From positions 205,635-269,634 of the forward strand of contig NZ_FMAD01000010.1 of the NCBI RefSeq assembly GCF_900094595.1: a stretch of DNA of 64,000 bases, written 5' to 3'. Shown piece by piece: positions 28,700-37,412 of this stretch. Under the pieces are notes generated by a model that saw only the letters and a list, made by a program, of their open reading frames with translations, had not been told where the DNA came from and did not search any database. The translations under genes were made by a program, and so were the position numbers. Every line of letters begins with the position of its first letter. Within the stretch, counting starts at the first letter, position 1. This DNA is from Cupriavidus alkaliphilus. Lineage in GTDB: Bacteria > Pseudomonadota > Gammaproteobacteria > Burkholderiales > Burkholderiaceae.

Positions 28700-29015
28700 T
28701 GCCGAAGACATGGCACTGACCCGCGCAGCGCAGGCCGATCGTGACAACCCGCCGCTGACGGATGCCGAGCTGGCGCGCATGCGGCCGGCGCGTGAAGTCC
28801 TGCCCCGGCTGGTCGGTGGAAAGGCAGCGCAAGCGCTGTTGCGACCCCGCGGACGTCCGGCGCTGCCGGAAGGCCAACGCAAGGTCACGCTGAACATGCG
28901 TTGCGACCGCGATGTGGTCGAAGCCTTCAAGGCAACCGGTGATGGTTGGCAGACGCGCATCAACGACGTGCTGCGTGCCTACGCGAAGTCGCACCGGATG
29001 CTGTCCAGCCGCTGA
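28665..29015 (+). CDS. brnA: BrnA family antitoxin
   Basis: 116 residues. The C-terminal half has the BrnA ribbon-helix-helix pattern: GRPALPEGQRKVTLNMRCDRD followed by VVEAFKATGDGWQTRINDVLR. The N-terminal half binds the toxin. The ATG overlaps brnT by 35 bases and has a GAGG site inside brnT. BrnA usually represses its own promoter, helped by BrnT. Confidence 0.87.
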   Translation: MSTKRKVHIPTDAEDMALTRAAQADRDNPPLTDAELARMRPAREVLPRLVGGKAAQALLRPRGRPALPEGQRKVTLNMRCDRDVVEAFKATGDGWQTRINDVLRAYAKSHRMLSSR

Positions 29016-29212
29016 CGCGGCCGTCGTTTTGCGCGTCGCGCAACACCCAATCCAGAAGTAAAAATCTTCTACTTGGCACCCGATCCATGTCTCTCTACGA
29101 TGCCCTGACACGCCGCCGCCAGGCGGGCGGGCCAGGCCGGCCAAGCCGCATCCCAAGTCTTATATAAAGCAGATACGCCGGCCCGGGCCGATACCTTTTC
29201 ACCGGGGGTTCG

Positions 29213-29704
29213 ATGGACACACTGATCGGGACGGACAAGCACTTGCCGCCGCAGACCGCGGCCGGCGAGCGTGGCTTGTGGAAGAGCACCGTGGCGGCGG
29301 CCAGCCAGGCGCTGGGGGCGGCGGGGCGGATGCAGCAGGCGGTATCGCAGACCCTGAAGCTGCAGAACAAGATCCGTGCGCTGCGCGACGAGCTGCATCA
29401 GATGGAAGCCGAGCGCGATGTCTACCGCGAGCTGCACGCGCGCACGGTGGAAGAGCTGCACCAGGCCATCGACCGCAGCCCGGCGGAGATCAAGCGGCTG
29501 CGCGCCGAGACCGAGGCCATGCAGGTGCGCCATCGCGCCTACAAGCTGCTGGTGCAGCACTACATGCGCCTGGGCTCGCCGATCGATCCCGCCGTGTTTG
29601 CCGAACAGCGCAGCCGCGTGCAGCAGCACATCCTGTTCCAGCGCCGCAAGGGCATCCCGGTGGCGAATATCGTGGTCGAGGATATTGCGTTCCTGTTGCG
29701 CTGA
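29213..29704 (+). CDS. Hypothetical coiled-coil protein
   Basis: 163 residues, soluble, no signal peptide. Residues 42-110 form a strong predicted coiled coil (LKLQNKIRALRDELHQMEAE and following heptads). The C-terminal part, with HYMRLGSPIDPAVFAEQRS and KGIPVANIVVEDIAFLLR, looks globular. I do not recognise the family. It follows brnTA on the same strand after about 200 bases and probably has its own promoter. A GGGGG tract lies before the ATG. A structural or adaptor role is a guess. Confidence 0.65.
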   Translation: MDTLIGTDKHLPPQTAAGERGLWKSTVAAASQALGAAGRMQQAVSQTLKLQNKIRALRDELHQMEAERDVYRELHARTVEELHQAIDRSPAEIKRLRAETEAMQVRHRAYKLLVQHYMRLGSPIDPAVFAEQRSRVQQHILFQRRKGIPVANIVVEDIAFLLR

Positions 29705-29991
29705 ACGGCGCGATTCGAAACCCGGCGTCAGCACACAACATCGCCAGCGCGCATTGACGCGCCCGGGCCGCGGCGGAACACTGTCGCGACCGCGCGCGCA
29801 GCCGCTGCGCCGCGGCGTTGACCTGCTCAGGGCAACGACCTGCCACCGTTCGAGGCGTCGTCTCAGGCGACGTTGTCCATCTTGTTGCTGCGCGCTGTCC
29901 CCATCGTTTCCGCCACCGGCCCCGATACAATGCCACGGGCCGGGCTTGCTCCCGTCCCCACTTCGCGCCGCTGCGCCGGCGCAGCGCAGCG

Positions 29992-30732
29992 ATGAGTACG
30001 CTGGCGCGCCGCCTGGTGGCGGAAGGACTCGGCACCGCGCTGCTGGTGGCGATCGTGGTCGGCTCTGGCATTCGAGCCGAGCGCCTGGCAGCCGGCGATA
30101 CCGCGCTCGCGCTGCTGGCGAACTCGCTCGCCACCGGCGCCGGGCTGGTGGCCTTGCTGGTGTCGCTGGGGCCCGTCTCGGGCGGGCATTTCAACCCGGT
30201 GGTGAGCTTGTCGGCGCTGGTGCAGGGCAAACTGGCCCCACGCGATGCGCTGCGCTACGTGCTGGTGCAGCTGGCGGGCGGCGTGTGCGGCGTGCTCGCG
30301 GCGCATGCCATGTTCGGCGAGCCGGCACTGGCGTGGTCGGCGCAGAGCCGCACTGGCGCCTCGATGTGGTGGAGCGAGTTCGTGGCGACCTTCGGCCTGG
30401 TCGGCGTGGGCATCGGCACGCTGCGCAGCCGCCCGCAACTGGTGCCGTTCGTGGTGGCCGGCTATATCACCGCGGGCTACTGGTTTACGTCGTCGACCTC
30501 GTTCGCCAATCCCGCGCTGACGCTGGCCTGCGCGCTGACCGATACCTTCACCGGGATCCGGCCGCAGGACGTGCCGGGCTTCGTGCTGGCGCAGATCGGC
30601 GGCGGGCTGGCGGCCACGCTGCTGTTCCACTGGCTGTTGCGCAAACCCGCCGCGGTGGCACCGGCGCCGGCCAGCACCCTGAGCGGCGCGAGTACCTGCG
30701 TGAGTACCAGCGCAACTACCAGCGCCGATTGA
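29992..30732 (+). CDS. Aquaporin / MIP family channel
   Basis: 246 residues with six membrane helices and the two half-helix signatures as HFNPVVS and FANPALTLA. The first is NPV instead of the standard NPA, a change seen in some bacterial water, glycerol or metalloid channels. The last 25 residues are Ser/Thr/Ala-rich. It is not in an arsenic or glycerol operon here. Its 3' end overlaps the convergent LamB-like gene by 17 bases. Confidence 0.85.
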   Translation: MSTLARRLVAEGLGTALLVAIVVGSGIRAERLAAGDTALALLANSLATGAGLVALLVSLGPVSGGHFNPVVSLSALVQGKLAPRDALRYVLVQLAGGVCGVLAAHAMFGEPALAWSAQSRTGASMWWSEFVATFGLVGVGIGTLRSRPQLVPFVVAGYITAGYWFTSSTSFANPALTLACALTDTFTGIRPQDVPGFVLAQIGGGLAATLLFHWLLRKPAAVAPAPASTLSGASTCVSTSATTSAD

Positions 30733-32344
30733 GCTGCACGCCGAAGATCGAGCCGCTCGGCTGCGAGGCCCACGCGTCGGCCGGCGCGGTGTAGCCGATG
30801 CCATCCACGTCGCTGGCGCGGCTGTAGGTGTAGAAGGCGCGCAGGTTGGCATTGCCGGCCGACTTGCCCAGCGTCAGCGTCGGCGCCACGGTCAGCGCGG
30901 TGCGCTGGCCGCTCACGCCGAAGCCGGACGAGATCTGGTCGTGCGACACCTCGAAGTTCAGCCGGAACTGGCTGCTGGCCACGTACGCGGGGCGCAGCCG
31001 CGTGGTAGTCCACTGCAGCGTGCCGACCGGCGAACGGTCGAACTGCAGGCTCTGCTCGACGGCGCCGCTCAGCCCCCAGCGGCTCTTCCATTCGATCGAG
31101 TCGGCGACGCGCGTGCGCGACAGCGACGGTCCCATACCGGTATAGCCGGTCATGGCATTGCGCGAACCCGAGCCGAACTGCAACCCCAGCCGGTTGGTGC
31201 CGAACAGCACGCCTTTCTGCTCGTGCAGCGCCGAAGCCCACCACGCCCCGCCGGAGTCCTCCACCAGCGGCTGCGCTTCCACCCGCGTGAAGCCGAGCTG
31301 GACCGAACCCAGTTCATTGGTGGGGATCGGCGCGGTGCGCAGCGAGTGGTAGCTGGGCAGGTTCTGTCCGTTCTGGTCGGCGCGCGCGGTGTACTGGTAG
31401 TTCAGGCCGATATCGCCAACCAGCTTGGCGTTGTCCACGCCGAAGCGCATCGCCGTGGAATTCGGCGGCAACAGCCCGGACGACATCAGGAACGGCGCGT
31501 TGTCGCGCCGGCCGGCCCACATGGTGGCGCCGTCCAGCACCGCCAGGCCGCTCACCGCCGTATAGAACTGCGGCACCAGCGCATAGGGATCGATCGCCGC
31601 CGGGCGGCCATTGACGGTAGTGGCGTCGGTGCCGCGCGCCTGCGCGATCAGCATCACCTGGGCGCCACCGTCGAGGTCCAGCACCGACTCGCGGATCCGG
31701 ACCTCGCCCGCGCTGCGGCAGGCCAGCCCGCTGCCGATGCCGGTGGACAGCGCGCCGCCGGGGCAGGCACGCATGGTGGACGGGCGATCCTCGACCGCCG
31801 CGCGGCCACTGTAGCTCAGGCGCCACACGGAATCGCCCGCCGGGTCTTCGGCGGGCAGGTGGGAATGCAATACCGGCGGCGCGTCCGACGGGGTGCCGGC
31901 GTCCGCAGCGCCTTGAGCCGGGGCGGGGGACGCCTCGGCCTGGAACTCGCCAAGCCTGGGCGGGAACAGCACCAGCGGCGGTGGCGGCGGGGCCGGGGGT
32001 TCGGGCGGGCCGACGAAATCGGGATCGACCGGCGGCGGGCTCGCGGCAACGCTGGTGTCCGCCGAAGCGGGTACGGTGACGCTCGCCGCGGGCGCCACTT
32101 CGCCGGCGATCAGCGCGGCAAGCGGGTCTTCGGTGGTGGCCGGCGCGGGCGATGCTGCCGCCGGTATGCCTGGCGCCGCCACTGACGCCGTGACCGTTGC
32201 CGGCACCGCCGGCCGCGGCGCGATGCGCGGCGGCTGCAAGGCTGCCGCGGATTCGTCAGCGCCCGTCACCGGGGCACCGGTCTGCGCGCATGCCGCCAGA
32301 CCCCAGGCAGCCAGCACGGCAAAGCCGAGGCGGCGCAGCGGCAC
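30716..32344 (-). CDS. LamB-like (carbohydrate) porin with lipoprotein signal and Pro-rich linker
   Basis: About 542 residues from the GTG at 32344. The lipoprotein signal is PLRRLGFAVLAAWGLAAC. A Pro/Ala-rich region runs to about residue 150, and a beta-rich domain follows to the end. The C-terminal segment (LRAFYTYSRASDVDG to GSIFGVQLNRRW) and the WAGRRDNAPF segment resemble maltoporin-type barrels. True LamB has a normal signal peptide and no long linker, so this would be an unusual lipidated barrel. A TTG at 32416 would give a longer form. No sugar-transport genes are nearby. Confidence 0.6.
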   Translation of the reverse strand: MPLRRLGFAVLAAWGLAACAQTGAPVTGADESAAALQPPRIAPRPAVPATVTASVAAPGIPAAASPAPATTEDPLAALIAGEVAPAASVTVPASADTSVAASPPPVDPDFVGPPEPPAPPPPPLVLFPPRLGEFQAEASPAPAQGAADAGTPSDAPPVLHSHLPAEDPAGDSVWRLSYSGRAAVEDRPSTMRACPGGALSTGIGSGLACRSAGEVRIRESVLDLDGGAQVMLIAQARGTDATTVNGRPAAIDPYALVPQFYTAVSGLAVLDGATMWAGRRDNAPFLMSSGLLPPNSTAMRFGVDNAKLVGDIGLNYQYTARADQNGQNLPSYHSLRTAPIPTNELGSVQLGFTRVEAQPLVEDSGGAWWASALHEQKGVLFGTNRLGLQFGSGSRNAMTGYTGMGPSLSRTRVADSIEWKSRWGLSGAVEQSLQFDRSPVGTLQWTTTRLRPAYVASSQFRLNFEVSHDQISSGFGVSGQRTALTVAPTLTLGKSAGNANLRAFYTYSRASDVDGIGYTAPADAWASQPSGSIFGVQLNRRW

Positions 32345-32845
32345 GCGGCGGCCTGCGCAAGCGCCGGGCGGCTTCAGGAGGAGTCGACGAGAACAAGCGG
32401 GCAATTGGTACGGCAACGAGGCAATTCAGCGGGCAACCACGATATCCGGCAGGCAGGGCTCCGGAGGCGGGACTGTTTTTTATCAGCCGAGACCATTTGA
32501 CCGCAAGCCGGGTTACAAAATCCATCACAGCGTGCGGCGTCTCACAATACGAAAAACAGCGGAAATGGCGCAATCGACTAGCGAAAACCCGCACTTGCGC
32601 GGGGCCCCGTGCCGAAAGGGCCACCGCTATAATCGGCTGGCTTGTCTTTCGGGTAAGACAGCCCTCGGCCGTGGGCGCGGTTCCAGCGTCCGGCATGCAG
32701 GGCACGCCGCCGTGCCCGTTCGCCACAGGCACTGCGCTGCGCAGGCCGCCGTACCCCGGCGGCCGGTGCGTCACGGTCCGGCGCGCGGCCTCATGCAAGC
32801 CGTGCGCCCGCATCCGAATCAATATCTATAAGAGGAGAAGTGGAG
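32345..32845. other. Divergent intergenic region upstream of the TRAP-type binding lipoprotein
   Basis: About 500 bases without a gene. It contains a TATAAT at 32628-32633 without a good -35 partner, and a small hairpin (TGTCTT / AAGACA) near 32643-32660. A GAGGAG site (32832-32837) serves the downstream start. Confidence 0.5.
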
Positions 32846-33982
32846 ATGGAACGTCGTTCCTTTCTGTTGAAAGCGTCGGCCGTGGCTGCCACCGGGGCAC
32901 TGGCCGCGTGCGGCAAGGGTGAAGAGAAGGCAGCGCCTGTCGCCGCCAGCGGCCCGGCCGCGCCGGCCGTAGTGGGCAGCAACCCCGCCGTGGAATGGCG
33001 CCTGGCCTCGAGCTTCCCCAAGTCGCTCGACACCATCTTCGGCGGCGCAGAGACGCTGTCGGCCCGGGTCCGCGAACTGACCGACGGCAAGTTCAACATC
33101 AAGGTCTTCGCCGCCGGCGAAATCGTGCCGGGCCTGCAGGTGCTGGACGCGGTGCAGAACAACACCGTGCAGATCGGCCACACCGCCGGCTACTACTACT
33201 TTGGCAAGAACCCGACGCTGTGCTTCGACACCACCGTGCCGTTCGGCCTGACCACGCGCCAGCAGAATGCCTGGATGCTGCAGGGCAACGGCATGAAGCT
33301 GATGCGCGAGTTCTTCAAGGAATACAACGTCGTCAATTTCCTGGGCGGCAACACCACCGCGCAGATGGGCGGCTGGTTCCGCAAGGAAATCAAGACCGTG
33401 GCCGACCTGCAGGGCCTGAAGTACCGCATCGCCGGGTTTGCCGGCGTGGTGCTGTCGCGCCTGGGCGTGGTGCCGCAGCAGATTGCCGGCGGCGACATCT
33501 ACCCCGCGCTGGAGAAGGGCACCATCGACGCGGCCGAGTGGGTGGGCCCGTACGATGACGAGAAGCTGGGCTTCTACAAGGTGGCCCCGTACTACTACTA
33601 TCCGGGCTGGTGGGAAGGCAGCGCGCAGCTGTCGTTCTACGCTTCGGCCAGCGAGTTCGAGAAGCTGCCCGCGCTTTACAAGCGCGCGCTGGAAACCGCC
33701 ACTATCGAGGCGCACACCGCCATGACGGCCAAGTACGACACGGTCAACCCGCAGGCGCTGGCACGCCTGCTGGAAAACGGCGTCAAGCTGCGTCCGTTCT
33801 CCAAGGAGATCATGGAAGCGTGCTTCAAGGCGACCCAGGAGTCCTACGCCGACGAAACCGCGAAGAACCCGTCGTTCAAGAAGATCTACGACGACTGGCG
33901 CGTGTTCCGCAACAACCAGGCCGCCTGGTTCAACGTGGCCGAGCAGGGCTTCGCCCAGTTCAGCTTCGCGCGCAAGCTGTAA
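32846..33982 (+). CDS. TRAP-type substrate-binding lipoprotein (DctP family)
   Basis: 378 residues. The N-terminus MERRSFLLKASAVAATGALAACG has both a twin-arginine-like motif and a lipobox with the cysteine at about 22. The mature part has the DctP fold: WRLASSFPKSLDTIFGG, GEIVPGLQVLDAVQNN and DIYPALEKGTIDAAEWVGP. These proteins bind organic acids in the periplasm and pass them to DctQM permeases, which are not in this window. The ATG at 32846 is eight bases from GAGGAG; an earlier GTG is too close. It stands alone with its own terminator. Confidence 0.9.
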   Translation: MERRSFLLKASAVAATGALAACGKGEEKAAPVAASGPAAPAVVGSNPAVEWRLASSFPKSLDTIFGGAETLSARVRELTDGKFNIKVFAAGEIVPGLQVLDAVQNNTVQIGHTAGYYYFGKNPTLCFDTTVPFGLTTRQQNAWMLQGNGMKLMREFFKEYNVVNFLGGNTTAQMGGWFRKEIKTVADLQGLKYRIAGFAGVVLSRLGVVPQQIAGGDIYPALEKGTIDAAEWVGPYDDEKLGFYKVAPYYYYPGWWEGSAQLSFYASASEFEKLPALYKRALETATIEAHTAMTAKYDTVNPQALARLLENGVKLRPFSKEIMEACFKATQESYADETAKNPSFKKIYDDWRVFRNNQAAWFNVAEQGFAQFSFARKL

Positions 33983-34015
33983 GCCGCGTGGCGCCCGGGC
34001 AACCGGGCCCGCCGC

Positions 34016-34050
34016 AAACCCCATGATCCTTCGGGAGCATGGGGTTTTTT
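34016..34050 (+). terminator. Terminator of the TRAP-type binding protein gene
   Basis: 10-bp stem (34016-34025 with 34038-34047), an inner short stem closed by a TTCG tetraloop, and a T run (34045-34050). Confidence 0.9.
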
Positions 34051-34131
34051 ATTGGCGGCGGCCGCACGCGGCGCGCGCCGGCGGGGATGGCGCGGCCCCG
34101 GTAGAATCGCCGGCATCGATCGGAAAACCTT

Positions 34132-35037
34132 ATGCAACTCGGCATTCTCTACGCCCTGCTGGCGTACCTCATCTGGGGCCTGCTCCCGCTCTACATCAAG
34201 TCGCTGCCCGGTATCGCCCCCATGGAGATCCTGCTGCACCGGATGGTGTGGTCGCTGGTCTTCCTGGGCCTGATCCTGGCCTGGCGCCGCCAGTGGGCGT
34301 GGCTGGGCCAGGTGGTCAGGGACCGGCGCCTGTTGCTGTCGTTTGCCGCCAGCGCGGCGCTGCTGTGCGCCAACTGGTTCCTCTATATATGGGCGGTGTC
34401 GGCCAACCGCGTGGTCGACGCCAGCCTGGGGTATTTCATCAATCCGCTGTTCAGCGTGCTGCTCGGCGTGGTGTTCCTGCATGAGCGCCTGCGCCGGCTG
34501 CAATGGCTGGCGATCGCAGTGGCGGCGGCCGGCGTGGCCTGGCTGACGATGGCGGCAGGGCAGCTGCCGTGGATCGCGCTGGGCCTGGCCGCCAGCTTTG
34601 GCGGTTACGGGCTGCTGCGCAAGACCGGTGCGCTGGGCGCGCTGGAAGGGCTGTCGCTGGAAACGCTGCTGCTGTTCCCGCTGGCCGCGGCGGCGCTGGG
34701 CTGGCTGTTCGCCACCGGCCAGGACAGCTTTACCCACGCAGCGCCGGGTACGCAGTGGCTGCTGTTGCTGGCCGGGCCGGTGACGGCGGTGCCACTGCTG
34801 TTCTTCGCCGCCGGCGCGCGGCGCATTCCGCTGTCGCTGCTGGGCCTGCTGCAGTACACCGGTCCGACCCTGCAACTGCTGCTCGGCGTGTGGCTGTGGC
34901 ACGAGCCGTTCCCGGCGCAGAAGCAGGTGGGGTACGCGCTGATCTGGCTGTCGCTGGCCTTGTATGCGGCCGAAGGGCTGTGGATGAATGCACGGCAGAA
35001 GCCCGCCGGCATTCAATCGATCAATGAGACTGCATGA
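34132..35037 (+). CDS. rarD: RarD family EamA-type transporter
   Basis: 301 residues with ten membrane helices made of two EamA repeats. The start GILYALLAYLIWGLLPLYIK and the segment ANWFLYIWAVSANRVVDASL are typical of RarD. The substrate is not known for the family; it was first linked to chloramphenicol sensitivity. It is monocistronic and lies 64 bases before dinB. Confidence 0.9.
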   Translation: MQLGILYALLAYLIWGLLPLYIKSLPGIAPMEILLHRMVWSLVFLGLILAWRRQWAWLGQVVRDRRLLLSFAASAALLCANWFLYIWAVSANRVVDASLGYFINPLFSVLLGVVFLHERLRRLQWLAIAVAAAGVAWLTMAAGQLPWIALGLAASFGGYGLLRKTGALGALEGLSLETLLLFPLAAAALGWLFATGQDSFTHAAPGTQWLLLLAGPVTAVPLLFFAAGARRIPLSLLGLLQYTGPTLQLLLGVWLWHEPFPAQKQVGYALIWLSLALYAAEGLWMNARQKPAGIQSINETA

Positions 35038-35101
35038 AAATCAATATCGGCTATCCATCCCACGGATAATCCGCCGCTAGCCGCTTCCCATCCCGGCCTC
35101 C

Positions 35102-36181
35102 ATGTCCGCCCCGCCTGACGCCATTGCCGCGGTCCAGCGCAAGATCATCCATTGCGACTGCGACTGCTTCTACGCCTCGGTTGAAATGCGCGACGACCCG
35201 TCGCTGCGCGGCCGGCCGATGGCCGTGGGCGGCGCGCCCGACCGGCGCGGGGTGATCGCCACCTGCAACTACGAGGCGCGCGCCTACGGCGTGCGTTCGG
35301 CGATGGCATCGGCGCAGGCGCTCAAGCGCTGTCCGGACCTGCTGATCGTGCGTCCTGCGATGGACAAGTACCGCGAGGTCTCGCGCCGCATCTTTGCGAT
35401 CTACCGGGAATACACCGCACTGGTCGAGCCGCTGTCGCTGGACGAGGCCTACCTCGATGTCAGCCTGTGCACGCACCATGGCGGCAGCGCCACCCGCATC
35501 GCCGAAGAGATCCGCCAGCGCGTGCGGGAGGAAGTCGGGGTGACCGTGTCGGCCGGCGTCGGCCCCAGCAAGTTCGTCGCCAAGATCGCCAGCGACTGGA
35601 ACAAGCCCGACGGCCTGTTCGTGGTCAGGCCGGCCGCGGTCGATGCCTTTGTCGCCGCGCTGCCGGTGGAGCGCATCCATGGCGTGGGCAAGGTCACCGC
35701 GGCCAAGCTGCGCCGGCTCGGGGCCGAGACCTGCGGCGACCTGCGGCCGTGGTCGCCGGACCGCCTGCATCGCGAGTTCGGCGTGTTCGGGGCGCGGCTG
35801 TACAAGCTGTGCCGGGGCGTCGACGAGCGCGCCGTCACGCCCGAGCGCGAGCGCAAGTCGATCAGCGTGGAAGAGACCTATGCCGACGATTTGCCCGACC
35901 TGCAGGCCTGCCTGGCCGAGCTGGAACCGCTGATCGCCTTGCTGGAGGCGCGCATTGCGCGCGCCCAGGCGCACGACACCATCGACAAGCTCACGGTAAA
36001 GCTGCGCTTCTCGGACTTCCGGCAGACCACGGTGGAATGCCGCGGCCATGCCCCGGACCGCAACGTCTATGCACGGCTGCTGGCCGAGGGCCATGCGCGC
36101 CGGGGCTTGCCGGTTCGGCTGCTGGGCGTTGGGGTGGGCACGAGCGACCGGGATACCGCGCAGCTGGAATTGTTCGACTGA
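35102..36181 (+). CDS. dinB: DNA polymerase IV (Y family)
   Basis: 359 residues. The catalytic acids are D19 in HCDCDCFYASVE and D114/E115 in SLDEAYLDV. The little-finger domain follows (about 245-345), and a beta-clamp motif QLELF ends the protein. Pol IV bypasses minor-groove and alkyl lesions and raises mutation rate. There is no visible LexA box directly upstream. An odd feature is the three cysteines around the first catalytic aspartate (CDCDC). Confidence 0.96.
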   Translation: MSAPPDAIAAVQRKIIHCDCDCFYASVEMRDDPSLRGRPMAVGGAPDRRGVIATCNYEARAYGVRSAMASAQALKRCPDLLIVRPAMDKYREVSRRIFAIYREYTALVEPLSLDEAYLDVSLCTHHGGSATRIAEEIRQRVREEVGVTVSAGVGPSKFVAKIASDWNKPDGLFVVRPAAVDAFVAALPVERIHGVGKVTAAKLRRLGAETCGDLRPWSPDRLHREFGVFGARLYKLCRGVDERAVTPERERKSISVEETYADDLPDLQACLAELEPLIALLEARIARAQAHDTIDKLTVKLRFSDFRQTTVECRGHAPDRNVYARLLAEGHARRGLPVRLLGVGVGTSDRDTAQLELFD

Positions 36182-36255
36182 CCCCTTTTTATTTATACGA
36201 TTTATCAGCAACGAATAAACAATCGCCCACTAATAAATCGCATCGATAAATTAAT
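36182..36255. other. AT-rich gap between convergent dinB and the DUF2272 gene
   Basis: 74 bases rich in A and T in an otherwise GC-rich window, with copies of CGATTTAT and its complement ATAAATCG. It probably ends transcription in both directions, but no single clean hairpin with a T run stands out. Confidence 0.5.
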
Positions 36256-37275
36256 CTACTGCAGGTCGTTGCGCATCACCAGCAGCCAAGGCATATGCGA
36301 GTTGGTGACCCCGTCGAGTCGGCCCGAGTCGCCCAGCTCGATCTCTTCCATCGAGACCGATTGCTGGACGTTGCCGCCGATGGCGCGCACCACGCGCGCG
36401 GCCGGATCCACGGCGACCACGATGTCGCAATGCATCGGCGTGGTACCGAAACCGATCTCGGCGATGTCTTCGAGATAGCGGTCACGGCCGCGGCCGGCGC
36501 AGATGATGTCGCCGGGGCGGGGCATCGCGGGTACGGGCTCGATGCGGAATGCCGGGCGCGGCAGGATCCCGTCGCGGGCATCGACCACGTACATCGAGTG
36601 CGACTGGCCGGTCAGGAACTGGCGCTCGTCCAGGCCCGCCTTGCGCAGCACCCATGACACAAAGACCGCCGACCAGGCCCAGGCGCCCTGCGTGACCTGC
36701 CTGCAGCTGGGCGCTTCGCCGACGATGCCCCAGTAGCGGCGCGCCAGCGTGCAGCCCAGCGGCGTGGCCTCCATGCCGGTGCCGTCCGGGAAAGAAAGGC
36801 AGCTGGCTGCCGGCGGCGGGTTGCCGTTGGTCTTGGACTCGGTGTCGGTGGTGGCCACGGCGGGCGCTGCGGCGTCGGTCGGGGACGCCGGCGGCAGTTC
36901 GGGGGGCAACTCAGATGGCAATTCCGGCGCCGGCACCGGGCTGTAGGTCACGCAAGAGCTGTCGTCGCGGCCCAGCCGCACCACCTGCCCGCCCCACCGA
37001 GCCCATTCCTGGGTGGCGATCTCGACGATGCGCTCGCGCGGCGTGGCGCCCGGGCTCGTCATCGGCCGCTCGCTATCCTGCAACGCCCGTGCCTGCGGGC
37101 GAGCCGGTTCGCTGACCGCGGTGCAGGCGCTCAGCAGCGCCAGCAGCGCGGCCGCGCAGGCAGTGCGCAGCGGCAGCGGCGGGGTGGGCGCCTGTGGAGA
37201 ACGCTGTGGAATCGGCTGTGGAAAGCGTTGTGCATAACGCTGTGGAGATCTGCGGTGCTGCGGACGGGCAAGCAT
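36256..37275 (-). CDS. DUF2272 domain-containing lipoprotein
   Basis: 339 residues from the ATG at 37275. The N-terminus has a 4-residue repeat (SPQR, YAQR, FPQP, IPQR, SPQA at about 10-29) before the hydrophobic part and the lipobox LLSAC (cysteine about 51). A Pro-rich spacer and the DUF2272 domain (about 180-335) follow, the latter with WSAVFVSWVLRKAGL, RPGDIICAGR and HCDIVVAV. The domain resembles NlpC/P60-like or CHAP amidases (Cys/His arrangement), so a wall-acting enzyme is possible. The 50-residue leader is unusually long; the bases encoding its repeat double as DnaA-box-like units. Confidence 0.75.
   Translation of the reverse strand: MLARPQHRRSPQRYAQRFPQPIPQRSPQAPTPPLPLRTACAAALLALLSACTAVSEPARPQARALQDSERPMTSPGATPRERIVEIATQEWARWGGQVVRLGRDDSSCVTYSPVPAPELPSELPPELPPASPTDAAAPAVATTDTESKTNGNPPPAASCLSFPDGTGMEATPLGCTLARRYWGIVGEAPSCRQVTQGAWAWSAVFVSWVLRKAGLDERQFLTGQSHSMYVVDARDGILPRPAFRIEPVPAMPRPGDIICAGRGRDRYLEDIAEIGFGTTPMHCDIVVAVDPAARVVRAIGGNVQQSVSMEEIELGDSGRLDGVTNSHMPWLLVMRNDLQ
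37193..37249 (-). repeat. Five DnaA-box-like units at exact 12-bp spacing
   Basis: TGTGGA occurs at 37193, 37205, 37217 and 37241 and TGTGCA at 37229, all in a strict 12-base register. On the minus strand the 37229 unit reads TTATGCACA, a full match to TTATNCACA. The others differ from the consensus at one to three positions. The units also encode the four-residue repeat at the start of the DUF2272 protein, so either the DNA or the peptide could be the selected feature. Confidence 0.65.
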
Positions 37276-37412
37276 GTTGGCCCCACATGGCACGGCGCCC
37301 GGCATGGCGAGTTCTGGCCAAGGCTGGACGCCTGTTGGAAGACTTTGGCGCGCCATCGCCCAGGCGCGCAGCGGGCGATGCGGCGGATACTGCAGGATAT
37401 TCAGATCACGAC

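Noticed and set aside
29086..29166. 26-residue open frame (MSLYDALTRRRQAGG...)
   Set aside because: Too short and without a ribosome site or a family match.
28057..29704. Possible genomic island inserted at tRNA-Phe
   Set aside because: No integrase and no repeated copy of the tRNA 3' end were found downstream; only a toxin-antitoxin pair and one orphan gene follow.
37193..37249. CRISPR-like array
   Set aside because: The 12-base units have no spacers of repeat-array length and there are no cas genes.
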